From Paenibacillus spongiae (lineage in GTDB: Bacteria; Bacillota; Bacilli; Paenibacillales; Paenibacillaceae), in assembly GCF_024734895.1 (NCBI RefSeq), contig NZ_CP091430.1:5970501-6034500 (forward strand): a stretch of DNA of 64,000 nucleotides, read 5' to 3'. The translations under genes and the position numbers were made by a program. The notes under the pieces were generated by a model that did not search any database, was not told the DNA's origin, and worked only from the letters and a program-made list of their open reading frames with translations. Of the stretch, positions 16,627-26,577 are shown one piece after another; position 1 is the first letter of the stretch; each line of letters starts with the position of its first letter.

Positions 16627-16947
16627 TTACAACCACTTTTCAGCCCACTCCTCCACCGCTTTAAGCGCCTTCCCTAGCTCCGTTCCTTTTCTGGTTAACG
16701 AATATTCGGTACGAATAGGACGTTCCGTGATGACATTACGGATAATAATTCCGCATTCCTCCAGCTCTTTGATTCGTTCGTTAAGCATGCGCTTGCTGAG
16801 ATCGGGAATATACGCATGAATTTCGCTAAATCGTTTGGGCTCCTCCAGTAACGTATGAATAATGGAATTCACCCATTTTTTTTCGATCAGTTGATACGCT
16901 AATTCTACTTTCTCGCATAAAAGATGCTGGTGTTTTTCTTCGATCAT
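16627..16947 (-). CDS. HxlR-family winged-helix regulator
   Basis: A 106-residue DNA-binding protein of the HxlR (MarR-like) family. Cys11 stands in the conserved N-terminal position (LLCEKVELAYQLIEKKW) that senses thiol stress in YodB/CatR-type members. The wing helices read FSEIHAYIPDLSKRMLNERIKELEE. The ATG follows AAGGAGG. The gene is divergent from the pentose-phosphate operon, with 303 bases between them. Control of that operon, of itself, or both is likely but inferred; characterised HxlR proteins respond to formaldehyde, quinones or disulfide stress. Confidence 0.85.
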   Translation of the reverse strand: MIEEKHQHLLCEKVELAYQLIEKKWVNSIIHTLLEEPKRFSEIHAYIPDLSKRMLNERIKELEECGIIIRNVITERPIRTEYSLTRKGTELGKALKAVEEWAEKWL

Positions 16948-17012
16948 TGGTGCCGACCTCCTTCTTACGATGGTTACTATATGTTATCTAATTATAATTT
17001 ATTATCCGAATA

Positions 17013-17050
17013 AGTAATAAGAAAACAACGTAAAAAACCTGTTTATTACT
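17013..17050. promoter_or_regulatory. Inverted repeat, candidate HxlR operator
   Basis: AGTAATAA (17013-17020) and TTATTACT (17043-17050) are perfect inverted arms in the shared promoter region of the HxlR gene and zwf. Confidence 0.4.
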
Positions 17051-17061
17051 AATACTACCAT

Positions 17062-17075
17062 AGAAAACGTTATCA
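17062..17075. promoter_or_regulatory. cre-like site (CcpA) before zwf
   Basis: AGAAAACGTTATCA matches the consensus TGWAANCGNTNWCA except at the first base. It lies about 45 bases upstream of the zwf -35 element. Confidence 0.35.
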
Positions 17076-17119
17076 AAAAAGAGATATCATAAGGGTTTTC
17101 ACAAATTGGACAAAAAGTA

Positions 17120-17148
17120 TTGACGAACGTATGGATTGCAGTTATTAT
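17120..17148 (+). promoter_or_regulatory. Sigma-A promoter of the zwf operon
   Basis: TTGACG and TATTAT are separated by exactly 17 bases, about 100 bases before the zwf start codon. Confidence 0.75.
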
Positions 17149-17250
17149 TGGGCATGTAAAGTTAACAGGTAATTAAATGTAACCTAATTAGAGAGCAATC
17201 GGCTGCCTGCGTAGTCTTTTATCAGGCAAACCCGACTGGAGGTATCGAAT

Positions 17251-18765
17251 ATGGATCCGACATCATTTGTTTTGTTTGGCGCGACAGGGGATCTGGCGAA
17301 ACGAAAAATCTACCCTGCCTTATACAATCTGTTTATCGATCACAAACTTCCTGAATCGTTCTCCATCATAGGATTAGGAAGAAGAACGTTATCGGATGAA
17401 GAGTTTCATAAGCATGTAGAGCAGTCCTTAATTACTTTTTCCAGACGATCGGCGAATGATCCATCTCGTTTGAATGCTTTCCTGCAAGCTTTTCGTTATC
17501 GTACGTTGGACGTGAATCATGTTGAAGATTACCGGAAGCTGCTGGAGCTTGTACAACGGCGCGAGAAGGAATTGAATATACGGGAGAATCGAATGTTTTA
17601 TCTTTCGGTAGCTCCGGAGTTTTTTGGCGTCATTGCTTCCAACATCAATGAGAGCGGATTGGGCTCTACGGACGGCTGGAAACGTCTGATTATCGAGAAG
17701 CCCTTCGGCCGCGATTTGGAATCGGCTCGGTACCTGAATGAGCAATTAAGCTCAAGCTTCGAGGAACATGAGATTTATCGAATCGATCATTACCTTGGAA
17801 AGCCCATGATCCAGAACCTTGAAATTCTTGAATCCTCCAACCCCATCCTGAAAGCTTTATGGTCAAACCACTATATTGCCAACGTCCAAATTACGGCAAG
17901 CGAAACGGTCGGGGTAGAAGAAAGAGCCGGATATTACGATCATGCCGGGGCTATTCGAGATATGTTTCAAAATCATATGCTGCAAATCCTGATGATGTTC
18001 AGTATGCAGCTTCCGAAGAAATGCGATGCTCATGAAGTTCGGTTTAAGAAAAGAAAAGTGATGGAATCGCTCCGGCTGCTGCAGAAAGAAGATATTTCGC
18101 ATCATATCGTTCGCGGCCAGTATACGGCGGGAGAGATCGAAGGGAAGCATGTCCCGGGTTATACGCAAGAACCGGGAGTTGCCGAATTCTCGACTAACGA
18201 TACCTTTATTGCCGCCCGCTTGTGGATTGATGATTTCTTCTGGAGTGACGTTCCCTTCTATATTCGCACCGGAAAAAGAATGAAGGAAAAGTCCACGCGT
18301 ATCGTGGTCGAATTTAAAGAGCCGTTAGGCGGAAGCAGCGATCAAACCAAGGCTCGCAACCTTCTGGTGATTGATATCAATCCGAATGAAGGGATTTTCA
18401 TCCAGCTGAACCGCAAAGATCCTTTGCAAGACGGCAAGCTTGAACCGATACGCATCCACTATTCCGATAGCGAAAAAAATGCGCCCGAGGCTTACGAAAC
18501 GTTGATTTTCGATGCCATACGTGGAGACTCCACTTTCTTTGTGCACTGGGATGAGGTTGAGCTTTCGTGGAAATGGGTGCAGCCGATACTCGATGCTTTC
18601 GAAGAAGATCGGATTCCTCTCCAAGCGTACCCCGCAGGCTCTAATGGCCCGGCAGCCTCCGATCAATTATTAGAAGCGGATGGGTATACATGGTGGTTGG
18701 ACTCTGAACCGACCGATCATAACAAAACCATTAAAGGAGAAGAATATGAAAAACAACTCCATTGA
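17251..18765 (+). CDS. zwf: Glucose-6-phosphate 1-dehydrogenase
   Basis: Oxidises glucose 6-phosphate to 6-phosphogluconolactone with NADP+, the entry of the oxidative pentose-phosphate pathway, in the cytosol. 504 residues, as usual. The N-terminal dinucleotide motif is [16 protein letters not shown] (10-25), the EKPFG motif is at 149-153, and the substrate-binding motif RIDHYLGK is at 177-184. GGAGG precedes the ATG. First gene of zwf-tkt-gnd-tal; its end overlaps tkt by 20 bases. The start is set by a clear sigma-A promoter. Confidence 0.95.
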   Translation: MDPTSFVLFGATGDLAKRKIYPALYNLFIDHKLPESFSIIGLGRRTLSDEEFHKHVEQSLITFSRRSANDPSRLNAFLQAFRYRTLDVNHVEDYRKLLELVQRREKELNIRENRMFYLSVAPEFFGVIASNINESGLGSTDGWKRLIIEKPFGRDLESARYLNEQLSSSFEEHEIYRIDHYLGKPMIQNLEILESSNPILKALWSNHYIANVQITASETVGVEERAGYYDHAGAIRDMFQNHMLQILMMFSMQLPKKCDAHEVRFKKRKVMESLRLLQKEDISHHIVRGQYTAGEIEGKHVPGYTQEPGVAEFSTNDTFIAARLWIDDFFWSDVPFYIRTGKRMKEKSTRIVVEFKEPLGGSSDQTKARNLLVIDINPNEGIFIQLNRKDPLQDGKLEPIRIHYSDSEKNAPEAYETLIFDAIRGDSTFFVHWDEVELSWKWVQPILDAFEEDRIPLQAYPAGSNGPAASDQLLEADGYTWWLDSEPTDHNKTIKGEEYEKQLH

Positions 18766-20764
18766 ACAGCTGGCTGTTAATACGATCCGGACATTATCTA
18801 TCGATGCCATCAACAGCGCGAACTCCGGTCATCCGGGATTGCCAATGGGGGCCGCCCCGATGGCTTACGCCTTGTGGGCAAATCATTTGAAGCATAACCC
18901 GAAGCATTCCCGATGGTTTAATCGCGACCGGTTTGTACTGTCGGCTGGCCACGGATCCAGCTTGTTGTATAGCCTGCTTCATCTCACGGGATATGACGTA
19001 ACGATCGATGATTTGAAGCAATTTCGCAAATTGAACAGCCGCACACCCGGACATCCCGAGTTTGGATATACGGACGGCGTAGAAGCTACGACAGGTCCGC
19101 TTGGGCAAGGGATTGCAATGTCGGTAGGAATGGCAATGGCAGAAGCTCATCTAGCTTCGAAATTTAACCGGGACGGCTTCCCTGTCATCGATCACTTTAC
19201 TTACACGTTGGTTGGAGACGGAGACTTGATGGAGGGCGTATCCTACGAGGCCATGTCCATGGCGGGCCACATGAAACTTGGCAAATTGATCGCTTTATAT
19301 GATTCCAACGATATCTCGCTTGACGGTGGCTTGAACCTTTCCTTCTCGGAAAATATGAAGCAAAGAGCCGAGTCGGCAAACTGGCAGTACTTGCGGGTTG
19401 AAGACGGGAATGACCTCTCGGAGATTACAAAAGCGATTGAAGCGGCAAAGCTGCATTCTCAGCAGCCAACCCTGATTGAAATCAGGACCATCATCGGTTT
19501 CGGAAGCCCGAAGGTGGCGGGAACCAATAAGGCGCATGGAAATCCTCTCGGCGTCGAAGAAGCCAAAGCGACCAAAGCGGCCTATGGTTGGAGCTATAGC
19601 GAAGATTTCTTCGTGCCTGATGAGGTAAGAGCCCATTTTGCGGCATTGCAGAAAGAAGGAGCGGCTCATGAATCGGAATGGAACCGGCTGTTCTCCTCCT
19701 ATAAAGCGGCTTATCCTGAATTGGGCAAAGAGCTCGAAGATGCCATGAACGGCAGCGTGCTGCTTGAAGCGGCGGATATCTTGACGTTTGACGAGTCAAA
19801 AGCGGTATCGACCCGGGTAGCTAGCGGCGAAGCAATCCAGCATTTTGTCCAAAAGGTACCGTCCATGTTTGGCGGCAGCGCAGATTTGTCCCACTCCACG
19901 ATGACGGATATGAAGGGAGATCGAAAGTTTGCCGTTGAGTCTTATTCCGGACGGAATGTTTACTTTGGGGTACGCGAGCATGCAATGGGCGCAGCGGGTA
20001 ACGGGATGGCGCTGCATGGCGGCGTAAAACCATTCGTGAGCACGTTCTTCGTATTTAGCGATTACTTGCGGCCATCCATACGTCTGGCGGCTCTGCAAAA
20101 ACTGCCTCTCATCTATCTATTCACGCATGACTCCATTGCGGTTGGCGAAGACGGCCCTACTCATGAGCCGATCGAGCAACTGGCGGTTTTAAGGGCCATT
20201 CCGGGACTTACGGTTATTCGTCCGAGCGATGCGAACGAGACCGCGAGTGCTTGGGCATACGCCTTGCAACAAACGGATGGGCCGGTGGCACTTGTCCTTA
20301 GCCGACAAAACTTGCCTGTTTACGAGCATACAAAGGCTAATATCGATCAAGTTTCCAAGGGAGCTTATATTTTCGCCGAAACGGACAAGCAGCCGGATCT
20401 CATCCTGATCGCTACCGGTTCGGAGGTATCCCTGGCCGTACAATCGAAAGCCGAGCTGGAGAAAGACAAGCTCTCCGTACGTGTCGTCGCCATGCCAAGC
20501 TGGGAGCTCTACGACCGTCAAACCGATGAATATAAGGAATCCGTGCTTCCTGCTGCGGTTTCCAAACGGATCGCAATGGAAACAGGAATTGCTCTAGGCT
20601 GGGAGCGTTATGCCGGAGCGCAAGGCAAAGTCTTGTCGATCGAAACCTTCGGAGCTTCCGGACCGGGAAGCGAAGTAATGGAGCATTTCGGGTTTTCCGT
20701 TCGACATGTGGTTCAAGCGGCGAAAGATCTGGTTCATTCTGAATTAAAAAAATCAAATCATTGA
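18746..20764 (+). CDS. tkt: Transketolase
   Basis: Thiamine-diphosphate enzyme moving two-carbon units between pentose and other sugar phosphates. 672 residues. The N-terminal [19 protein letters not shown] motif, the ThDP/Mg motif [13 protein letters not shown] and the central [15 protein letters not shown] segment are present. The ATG at 18746 has GGAGA upstream and lies inside the end of zwf (20-base overlap), indicating translational coupling; an in-frame start at 18680 would lie deep inside zwf. The 3' end is followed at once by gnd. Confidence 0.95.
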   Translation: MKNNSIEQLAVNTIRTLSIDAINSANSGHPGLPMGAAPMAYALWANHLKHNPKHSRWFNRDRFVLSAGHGSSLLYSLLHLTGYDVTIDDLKQFRKLNSRTPGHPEFGYTDGVEATTGPLGQGIAMSVGMAMAEAHLASKFNRDGFPVIDHFTYTLVGDGDLMEGVSYEAMSMAGHMKLGKLIALYDSNDISLDGGLNLSFSENMKQRAESANWQYLRVEDGNDLSEITKAIEAAKLHSQQPTLIEIRTIIGFGSPKVAGTNKAHGNPLGVEEAKATKAAYGWSYSEDFFVPDEVRAHFAALQKEGAAHESEWNRLFSSYKAAYPELGKELEDAMNGSVLLEAADILTFDESKAVSTRVASGEAIQHFVQKVPSMFGGSADLSHSTMTDMKGDRKFAVESYSGRNVYFGVREHAMGAAGNGMALHGGVKPFVSTFFVFSDYLRPSIRLAALQKLPLIYLFTHDSIAVGEDGPTHEPIEQLAVLRAIPGLTVIRPSDANETASAWAYALQQTDGPVALVLSRQNLPVYEHTKANIDQVSKGAYIFAETDKQPDLILIATGSEVSLAVQSKAELEKDKLSVRVVAMPSWELYDRQTDEYKESVLPAAVSKRIAMETGIALGWERYAGAQGKVLSIETFGASGPGSEVMEHFGFSVRHVVQAAKDLVHSELKKSNH

Positions 20765-20784
20765 ATCATACGGAGGGGAAGCAA

Positions 20785-21678
20785 ATGAAAGTCGGATTAG
20801 TCGGTTTAGGGAAAATGGGCTTGAATCTGGGGCAAAATCTCATGGATTCCAGCCATCAGGTCGTCGCCTTCGATTTGAATGCCTCTGCAGTAGAAGAAAT
20901 GAGAACCAAAGGCGCCGAAGGCGCAGCAAGCTTGAAGGAGCTCGTACAAGCGTTGGAACCGCCGAGAATCGTTTGGATCATGGTCCCGCATAACGTGGTC
21001 GATTCCGTTATCGGCGAGCTTTCTCCCCTGCTGTCCAAAGGAGATATTGTCATCGAAGCCGGCAATTCACACTACAAGGAGTCGATTCGCCGACATAACG
21101 AGCTTCGTGAAATCGGCGTAAGCTTTCTGGACGTGGGCACGTCCGGCGGAATGGAAGGCGCGCGCAATGGCGCTTGCTACATGATCGGCGGGGATGCAGA
21201 AGCTTGGAAGATCGTCGAGCCGATATTCCAGGATACGGCCGTGGACAATGGTTATCTCTATGCAGGTAAGGCAGGAAGCGGACATTTTCTGAAGATGGTT
21301 CATAACGGAATAGAGTATGGCATGATGGCTGCCATAGGCGAAGGCTTCGAAGTGCTGGAGAAGAGTGATTTCGATTATGACTATGAGAAAGTGGCACGCG
21401 TATGGAATCACGGTTCCGTTATCCGTTCATGGCTCATGGAGCTGATGGAACACGCCTTCTCCAAGGATACGAATCTGGAGGATATCAAAGGGATTATGCA
21501 TTCCTCCGGTGAAGGGAAATGGACGGTCGAAGAAGCATTGGATCTGCAAACCGCGACTCCGGTTATCGCGATGTCCTTGTTGATGCGGTACCGGTCTTTA
21601 GAAAGCGATACATTCACCGGCAAAGTGGTAGCCGCGCTCCGGAACGAGTTCGGCGGACATGCAGTCGAGAAAAACTAA
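20785..21678 (+). CDS. gnd: 6-phosphogluconate dehydrogenase, short (GntZ-like) form
   Basis: Oxidative decarboxylation of 6-phosphogluconate to ribulose 5-phosphate. At 297 residues it is the short class, often NAD-dependent, rather than the 470-residue GndA class. The Rossmann motif is GLVGLGKMGLNL (4-15), with the substrate loop GTSGGMEGARNG near 120 and the catalytic Lys/Asn in KMVHNGIEYGMM near 175. GGAGGGG lies before the ATG at 20785. Third gene of the operon, 20 bases after tkt. Confidence 0.92.
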   Translation: MKVGLVGLGKMGLNLGQNLMDSSHQVVAFDLNASAVEEMRTKGAEGAASLKELVQALEPPRIVWIMVPHNVVDSVIGELSPLLSKGDIVIEAGNSHYKESIRRHNELREIGVSFLDVGTSGGMEGARNGACYMIGGDAEAWKIVEPIFQDTAVDNGYLYAGKAGSGHFLKMVHNGIEYGMMAAIGEGFEVLEKSDFDYDYEKVARVWNHGSVIRSWLMELMEHAFSKDTNLEDIKGIMHSSGEGKWTVEEALDLQTATPVIAMSLLMRYRSLESDTFTGKVVAALRNEFGGHAVEKN

Positions 21679-21705
21679 CATCAACATAGACGGAGGTTAT
21701 GAAAC

Positions 21706-22374
21706 ATGAAATTTTTTATCGATACAGCCAATGTCGAGGATATTAAGAAAGCCTATAAAATCGGGATCTTATCCGGGGTAACAACGAATCCTTCCCTAGT
21801 GGCCAAAGAAGGCGTGAAATTCGAAGATCGCATTGCGGAAATTTTACAGCTCGTTCCTGAGGTTGAATCGGTTTCCGCCGAAGTAACGCCCGATGCCGAA
21901 ACTGCAGAAGAGATGATCGCGCAAGCAGAAGAATTGATCAAGATCAATGGCGGAGACAAGAACGTGACGATCAAGCTGCCGATGACGCTGGACGGTTTGG
22001 AGGCTTGCCGGTATCTGGCCAAGAAAGGCGTCAAAACCAACGTCACGCTAATCTTTACGGTGAACCAAGCCTTATTGGCTGCTCGTGCCGGCGCGACCTA
22101 CGTCTCCCCTTTCCTGGGACGGTTGGACGATATCTCCGAAGACGGCGTGCAATTGGTTTCCAAAATAGCGGAACTGTTCCGTATTCATAACATGGATACC
22201 CAGATCATCGCTGCTTCCGTTCGGCATCCTGACCATGTAACCCGCGTAGCTATGGCTGGCGCTCATATTGCCACCATTCCATTTAGCGTTATCGAGCAGC
22301 TAGTCAAGCATCCGCTAACGGATCAAGGAATCGAAAAATTTGCGGCAGATTGGAAGAAGAACCCGACTAAATAG
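21706..22374 (+). CDS. tal: Transaldolase, TalC/MipB type
   Basis: Schiff-base aldolase transferring dihydroxyacetone units between sugar phosphates; some close relatives are fructose-6-phosphate aldolases. 222 residues, the compact single-domain class. It begins [16 protein letters not shown], has GVTTNPSL at 24-31, catalytic Lys90 in NVTIKLPMT, and the ASVRHPDHV segment near 170. GGAGG precedes the ATG. Last gene of the pentose-phosphate operon. No lactonase, epimerase or isomerase gene accompanies it here. Confidence 0.93.
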   Translation: MKFFIDTANVEDIKKAYKIGILSGVTTNPSLVAKEGVKFEDRIAEILQLVPEVESVSAEVTPDAETAEEMIAQAEELIKINGGDKNVTIKLPMTLDGLEACRYLAKKGVKTNVTLIFTVNQALLAARAGATYVSPFLGRLDDISEDGVQLVSKIAELFRIHNMDTQIIAASVRHPDHVTRVAMAGAHIATIPFSVIEQLVKHPLTDQGIEKFAADWKKNPTK

Positions 22375-22387
22375 CGATGATCTAACA

Positions 22388-22486
22388 TGTGGTGGGAAAA
22401 TGGGCATGACGATTTCTTCGAGCTGACCGTTGAGATACGAGAACATCCGGAGCAGTACAAGATTTGCTTGCTAATGATTAAATAGA
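22388..22486 (+). CDS. Possible 32-residue peptide at the operon end
   Basis: A short frame begins at an ATG 13 bases after tal and reads MWWENGHDDFFELTVEIREH and onward, ending just before the terminator. The composition is protein-like, but there is no ribosome binding site. It could be a remnant of a longer gene. Confidence 0.25.
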
Positions 22487-22487
22487 A

Positions 22488-22513
22488 AGAGCTGTCACAG
22501 GGGCAGCTTTTTT
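22488..22513 (+). terminator. Rho-independent terminator of the zwf operon
   Basis: AGCTG pairs with CAGCT and is followed by a run of six Ts. It may also serve the convergent acyltransferase gene. Confidence 0.75.
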
Positions 22514-22619
22514 CTTATTTTTAATGAAACATAACGTTTGGCCATTGGATAGATTTCGCGAAACGCTTCTTCCAAGCCAGGCAGGAACATCGGGCACCTC
22601 GCAATTTGCTTCTTGTCTT

Positions 22620-23723
22620 TTATAACACACGCCTGGTGCCTGGTATGAAACGGATCAAAGCTGATGCCGCAAAACAGCATACCGTCGCCAGTAGCCCGAC
22701 CACAAGAAACTTCAACCCCGCAGGCCATGCAAATTGTTTCAACATAAGACTGATCCCCACCACTATCGGCGGGTGAATGATGTACACCGTAAATGCGTTA
22801 TCGGACAGCCAATGGAACAACCGGCTCGCCCGGTTGAACCGCTCCCGAAACCAAACGAGCAGAACCATAATGATGCCATACGCGACAAAAGGCTCCCACA
22901 ACGCATAAATGAATGCGATCGGATTGGCTCCGCCGCTCAGCGATCCCCCGTCGATAATCGCTGCAATCGGCAAGGCGGGCAGAACAGCGAGCGACACCCA
23001 TAGCCATCTTCGCGCAATACGGGCGGAAAGCTGCTCCAGCCATTTATTCCGATAAGCGATTATGCCAACCACGAACAATAAAATATAAGAAGCGAAATAA
23101 CCAAACTGCAAACCGAGTACATCTGTTCCCGTAGGAAAAACAAGGCGAATCACGAATGCGGCCATCCCGACAACTACCGCAGAGATCAGGATCATTGTAT
23201 GACTCGGGAACTTGCGTACTTCCGACTTCTCTTTGCTCTCTTTCCTGATCCACCCATAAACAACATAGATGATGGAAAAATAAAGCAGCGCCTCTCCAAA
23301 CCATAACGGACCGAAATCCAACAGTTTTAACGTAAGTACCCATTCCTTGTAAAAAGACCATAACGATGTCGTATCCGCGAAATTAAGCGCGTAAACCATT
23401 CCCGGACCGATCACCGCCAAGTAAACGATCAGCGGAATACCGAGACGGATGAATCGATTCGCCAAAAATCGCATCGGCCCCTTCCTCACGTATGCGCCAG
23501 GCGTAAAATAACCCGAGATCAAAAAGAAAAACCCCATAAAAAATGCTTGGTTCACGCCGGTAAACAAACTTAACATCGCTTTCGTCGGCGTCAATTCGTC
23601 TCCGGTCACTTCAACGTAATACCAACTCCCTTCACCCCCAAATGTAATGGACGTATGGTGAAAAATTACTAAAATCGTGAGAACTGTCCGCAAACGGTCA
23701 ATATAGTACAAACGTTCCTTCAT
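22620..23723 (-). CDS. Membrane acyltransferase, acyltransferase-3 family
   Basis: A 367-residue polytopic membrane protein with about ten transmembrane segments. It opens with RLYYIDRLRTVLTILVIFHHTS, the family's conserved Arg/His region, followed by FFFLISGYF. Members O-acylate surface sugars, peptidoglycan or secondary metabolites. TTGGAGG lies upstream of the ATG at 23723; a GTG at 23747 is in frame. It is monocistronic. The acceptor is unknown. Confidence 0.85.
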   Translation of the reverse strand: MKERLYYIDRLRTVLTILVIFHHTSITFGGEGSWYYVEVTGDELTPTKAMLSLFTGVNQAFFMGFFFLISGYFTPGAYVRKGPMRFLANRFIRLGIPLIVYLAVIGPGMVYALNFADTTSLWSFYKEWVLTLKLLDFGPLWFGEALLYFSIIYVVYGWIRKESKEKSEVRKFPSHTMILISAVVVGMAAFVIRLVFPTGTDVLGLQFGYFASYILLFVVGIIAYRNKWLEQLSARIARRWLWVSLAVLPALPIAAIIDGGSLSGGANPIAFIYALWEPFVAYGIIMVLLVWFRERFNRASRLFHWLSDNAFTVYIIHPPIVVGISLMLKQFAWPAGLKFLVVGLLATVCCFAASALIRFIPGTRRVL

Positions 23724-23912
23724 CCGTTTAATCAGCCTCCAATTCACATCTTCTCAATTATTTTTATTACACTCAGCATAAAATCATTAACTTTCGTATA
23801 AATAGGCCAAATTTTACAGGCGAATCATAACGTTGCGCAATGCGTTCGTTCCATATTTAAGCGACATTACAATACTTATTCCCCGGATCCAAATACCTCC
23901 CATATACAACAG

Positions 23913-23957
23913 AAACAGGTATTGTCCCCTCACCAAAGTAAGAGACTATACCTGTTT
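23913..23957 (-). terminator. Inverted repeat, probable terminator
   Basis: AAACAGGTAT (23913-23922) pairs with ATACCTGTTT (23948-23957) around a 25-base loop, about 90 bases beyond the methyltransferase stop. It is the only structure seen in the 320-base spacer 23724-24045. Confidence 0.45.
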
Positions 23958-24045
23958 TCTTTGTAAGGACCTTTTCAGTGGCTTTCCTCAGGAGCAGGAG
24001 CTAGTACGGCCAGGTATGTTAAGCGTAGGTACGCTTCGGTTCTAT

Positions 24046-24844
24046 CTAAGCTTTCGAAGGTTTTCTGAACCGCAGAATGATGACAGGAGGAATCTCATAC
24101 CAATCGAATGCCTTGCTTTCGGTTACGCGTTCGAAGCTGGGTTCCTTGAGCCCATCCAGCACAAAGCTGGATTGGAAGAATAAACTCATGTAATAGGCTA
24201 ACGGCCTGTGAAACATATAGTGCGGAACAGGCTGCCCTCTCACCCCGATCGCCTGGTATGGCTCCGGAGTTTGATACCGGTAAGTCTGAATGCTGTTTCT
24301 GGCGATCAACTCACCGTCCCGGTCCTCGGTTTCATGCAGCTTCTTCATGCCGGGCGTTTTGGAAGCAAGGATGAGTGATCGAGAATACAAAGATACCGTC
24401 CGGTTTCAACAGAGTTAGCAGCGATTGGACCAATGGGGCGATATCGGCAATGTCCATTAACGCCATATTGGCGACGGCGCTGTCGAAACGCTCGATCCCA
24501 AGCTCATGCAGCTGCGCGGTGCTCGAAGCATCTGCTACTCGATATTCGATCCGGCCCGCATATTCGGCAGACCTCGCTATTGCCCGTTCAATCATATTCG
24601 GACTGTAATCGAATGCAACCACATTAGCGCCCAATTCGGCTAATCTTCTGGAGAAATTCCCATTGCCGCATGCAATATCGAGTATCGTCTGGCCTTCTGC
24701 CGGCTTCAACAATTGCTCGGTATGGGGTCTAATCAATTCGCGATGGAACTGATTGCTCTGGGCGCCCATATAGTCGTCCCAATATCCCGCGTTGGCATCC
24801 CACCGGGTTTGCGATTCATCGTTCAGCTCATTCCATTCGCCCAT
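24046..24844 (-). pseudogene. SAM-dependent methyltransferase, frameshifted
   Basis: A class I methyltransferase of about 265 residues split by one frameshift. The first frame (24844 to about 24360) holds motif I ILDIACGNGNFSRRLAELGA and the motif II/III segments through FSITHPCFQ. The second frame (to 24046) continues TPGMKKLHETEDRDGEL to RPLAYYM and PPVIILRFRKP, which complete the family's usual C-terminus. The break falls in a run of four Ts on the plus strand (24357-24360); removing one base restores the protein. GGAGAG precedes the ATG. A sequencing error is possible. Confidence 0.8.
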
Positions 24845-24915
24845 CTTCCGTCTCTCCTTTGACTTTGCAAGCGTGAACGCTGCTATTTGTTAGAGGCATC
24901 TGCTCTGTCGCTATG

Positions 24916-24922
24916 TTATAAT
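24916..24922 (+). promoter_or_regulatory. Extended -10 promoter of a small gene
   Basis: A consensus TATAAT preceded by TG one base upstream (TGTTATAAT) lies about 36 bases before the start codon of the 57-residue gene. No clear -35 is needed for such promoters. Confidence 0.5.
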
Positions 24923-24957
24923 AATGCACAATATCTGCTTGCTGGAGGTTCTGTCGT

Positions 24958-25131
24958 ATGAAGCTGTATGTCGTCCTCTCGTTCAACGAGGATGAAATGG
25001 ACAATGTGTATGTAGGTGAAGACGAGGAAAAAGCACTTTCGCTAACTCCGTCCGATTTCGACAATTGCGATGCGCTGTTCGTTGAGATATGGGAAAACGG
25101 CGAGAAAATAGACGATTATCGTCTGCAATAA
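24958..25131 (+). CDS. 57-residue acidic protein, unknown
   Basis: A short frame with all the marks of a real gene: an extended -10 promoter, GGAGG eight bases before the ATG, and a terminator 16 bases after the stop. The product begins MKLYVVLSFNEDEMDN, is rich in Asp and Glu, and looks like a small beta/alpha domain ending DDYRLQ. No family is recognised. Confidence 0.7.
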   Translation: MKLYVVLSFNEDEMDNVYVGEDEEKALSLTPSDFDNCDALFVEIWENGEKIDDYRLQ

Positions 25132-25146
25132 CGGCAGCTCAGAAGG

Positions 25147-25187
25147 AAAGTCGCCCGAATCTAACGGATTGGCGGCTTTTGTTTTAT
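25147..25187 (+). terminator. Rho-independent terminator
   Basis: AAAGTCGCC pairs with GGCGGCTTT around a 15-base loop and leads into TTTGTTTT. It follows the 57-residue gene. Confidence 0.7.
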
Positions 25188-25328
25188 CTTATCGGTCATT
25201 CCCGAATTGGTCAATGATGGAAATAGTCTTCAGAATCAATCTTCAGAATCAATCCTTCCAGCTTCGCTTCTTGTTTCTTTTAATCGAGCATTCCATTCCA
25301 TTTCGTTGTAAAAGGAGGCTGTATAGTC

Positions 25329-25772
25329 GTGGTCGATCAGAATACAGTTATGGAGTCCGGCCGATGTATTGAATGCGGAGCAAAGGCGATCGACGGGTTG
25401 TCCTGCTATGAACAGTTCGGCTTCCCCCTTGTTTGGGAGCATCGTGACCCGGAATTATACGCCTTACATTTTTGGCTTGTTTCCTGTTATATGATCCAAC
25501 ACCCTTCCAATTTCACCGAAGAAGGCTATGAGAAGCTGGTCCATTTGTTTAAGGAGGCCTATGATCATGGTTGGGAACCAGCTTATATTCTAAAGAAGAA
25601 CCGCGAGATGACGGCCAATATAAGTAAAATATCCAATCCTATTCCTAATAAGGATAGGAGACGACAGCTTCGGAAGTGGTCCATGACCATCGAAGATATT
25701 TACTTGGGCGGTGAAGACCAGGCCATCAACAATATAATCAAATGGAAAAATCTCCTGCGGAGCGAACTATAA
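25329..25772 (+). CDS. DUF5946-family protein
   Basis: A 147-residue soluble protein resembling the DUF5946 family. It has an N-terminal CIECGAKAIDGLSCYEQF (Cys-x2-Cys plus a third Cys, possibly metal-binding) and then DPELYALHFWLVSCYMIQHPS, the family's helical core. The start is a GTG at 25329, ten bases after AAAGGAGG. Function of the family is unknown. The histidine phosphatase gene follows 59 bases downstream on the same strand. Confidence 0.7.
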   Translation: MVDQNTVMESGRCIECGAKAIDGLSCYEQFGFPLVWEHRDPELYALHFWLVSCYMIQHPSNFTEEGYEKLVHLFKEAYDHGWEPAYILKKNREMTANISKISNPIPNKDRRRQLRKWSMTIEDIYLGGEDQAINNIIKWKNLLRSEL

Positions 25773-25831
25773 GAGACTCCTATCTCGTATAATAGAGACT
25801 TAATCGAACTGCGGGAGGAATGGTCACCGGC

Positions 25832-26395
25832 ATGAATCCACAATCGCGAGTTGTGAAAAATGTGTATATCGTTCGGCATTGCAAGGCAGAGGGACAATCA
25901 GCCGATGCGCCCTTAACGGATGCCGGCTTGGAGCAGGCCGATCAGCTTGCGGAATTTCTTATCGATCGGAATATTCAATCCATCCTCTCAAGCCCTTATG
26001 AACGGGCAACCCAAACCATTGCGCCGCTCGCCGGCAAGCTTGGAATCGAAGTCAGGCTGGACGATCGTTTACAAGAACGGCTCCTATCCAGACAGAGTCA
26101 TCCGGAATGGCGCGAAAGACTGCGAAGAACCTATGATGATCTGGACCTTTGTTATGAAGGCGGCGAGTCCAGCCGCACAGCGATGAACCGCGCTGCTGCT
26201 GTCATGAATGAAGTGCTGCACAGCGAGGATAATCATGTTGTCATTGTCTCGCATGGAAACCTGATTTCGCTGCTGCTCAACTATTACGATCCCCGAATCG
26301 GCTTCGACGAATGGGCGGCTCTATCCAATCCCGATGTATACCACCTCACCTTCCGTCATGAAACACCTTCCATTCAGCGAATATGGCCAGGATGA
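25832..26395 (+). CDS. Histidine phosphatase (phosphoglycerate-mutase-like)
   Basis: A 187-residue member of the histidine phosphatase superfamily. The RHG motif is VYIVRHCKAEG (RHC variant), with phospho-acceptor His at about 18. SSPYERATQT is the second basic motif and VIVSHGN carries the second catalytic His. It is probably a broad small-molecule phosphatase. The ATG at 25832 is preferred, because GGAGG lies almost on top of the in-frame ATG at 25820. A strong hairpin follows the stop. Confidence 0.85.
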   Translation: MNPQSRVVKNVYIVRHCKAEGQSADAPLTDAGLEQADQLAEFLIDRNIQSILSSPYERATQTIAPLAGKLGIEVRLDDRLQERLLSRQSHPEWRERLRRTYDDLDLCYEGGESSRTAMNRAAAVMNEVLHSEDNHVVIVSHGNLISLLLNYYDPRIGFDEWAALSNPDVYHLTFRHETPSIQRIWPG

Positions 26396-26413
26396 ACGGC
26401 CTGTAAACGCACG

Positions 26414-26442
26414 GAAACCCGCAAGCCTTAGCTGCGGGTTTC
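26414..26442 (+). terminator. Strong hairpin after the phosphatase gene
   Basis: GAAACCCGCA pairs with TGCGGGTTTC (10 bp, 9-base loop). There is no T tract, so its efficiency is uncertain. Confidence 0.5.
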
Positions 26443-26577
26443 ACACATATATCAATAAAAAGGGGTAGTACAAGCATACCCGCCGAACATTAGTATAAGA
26501 TGAAGATGTTGTTACAGAAGGGTTACATGAAAAAATTCTAATCGAATGATTCTTCGATCATGCTCCAAGAAGAGTAC

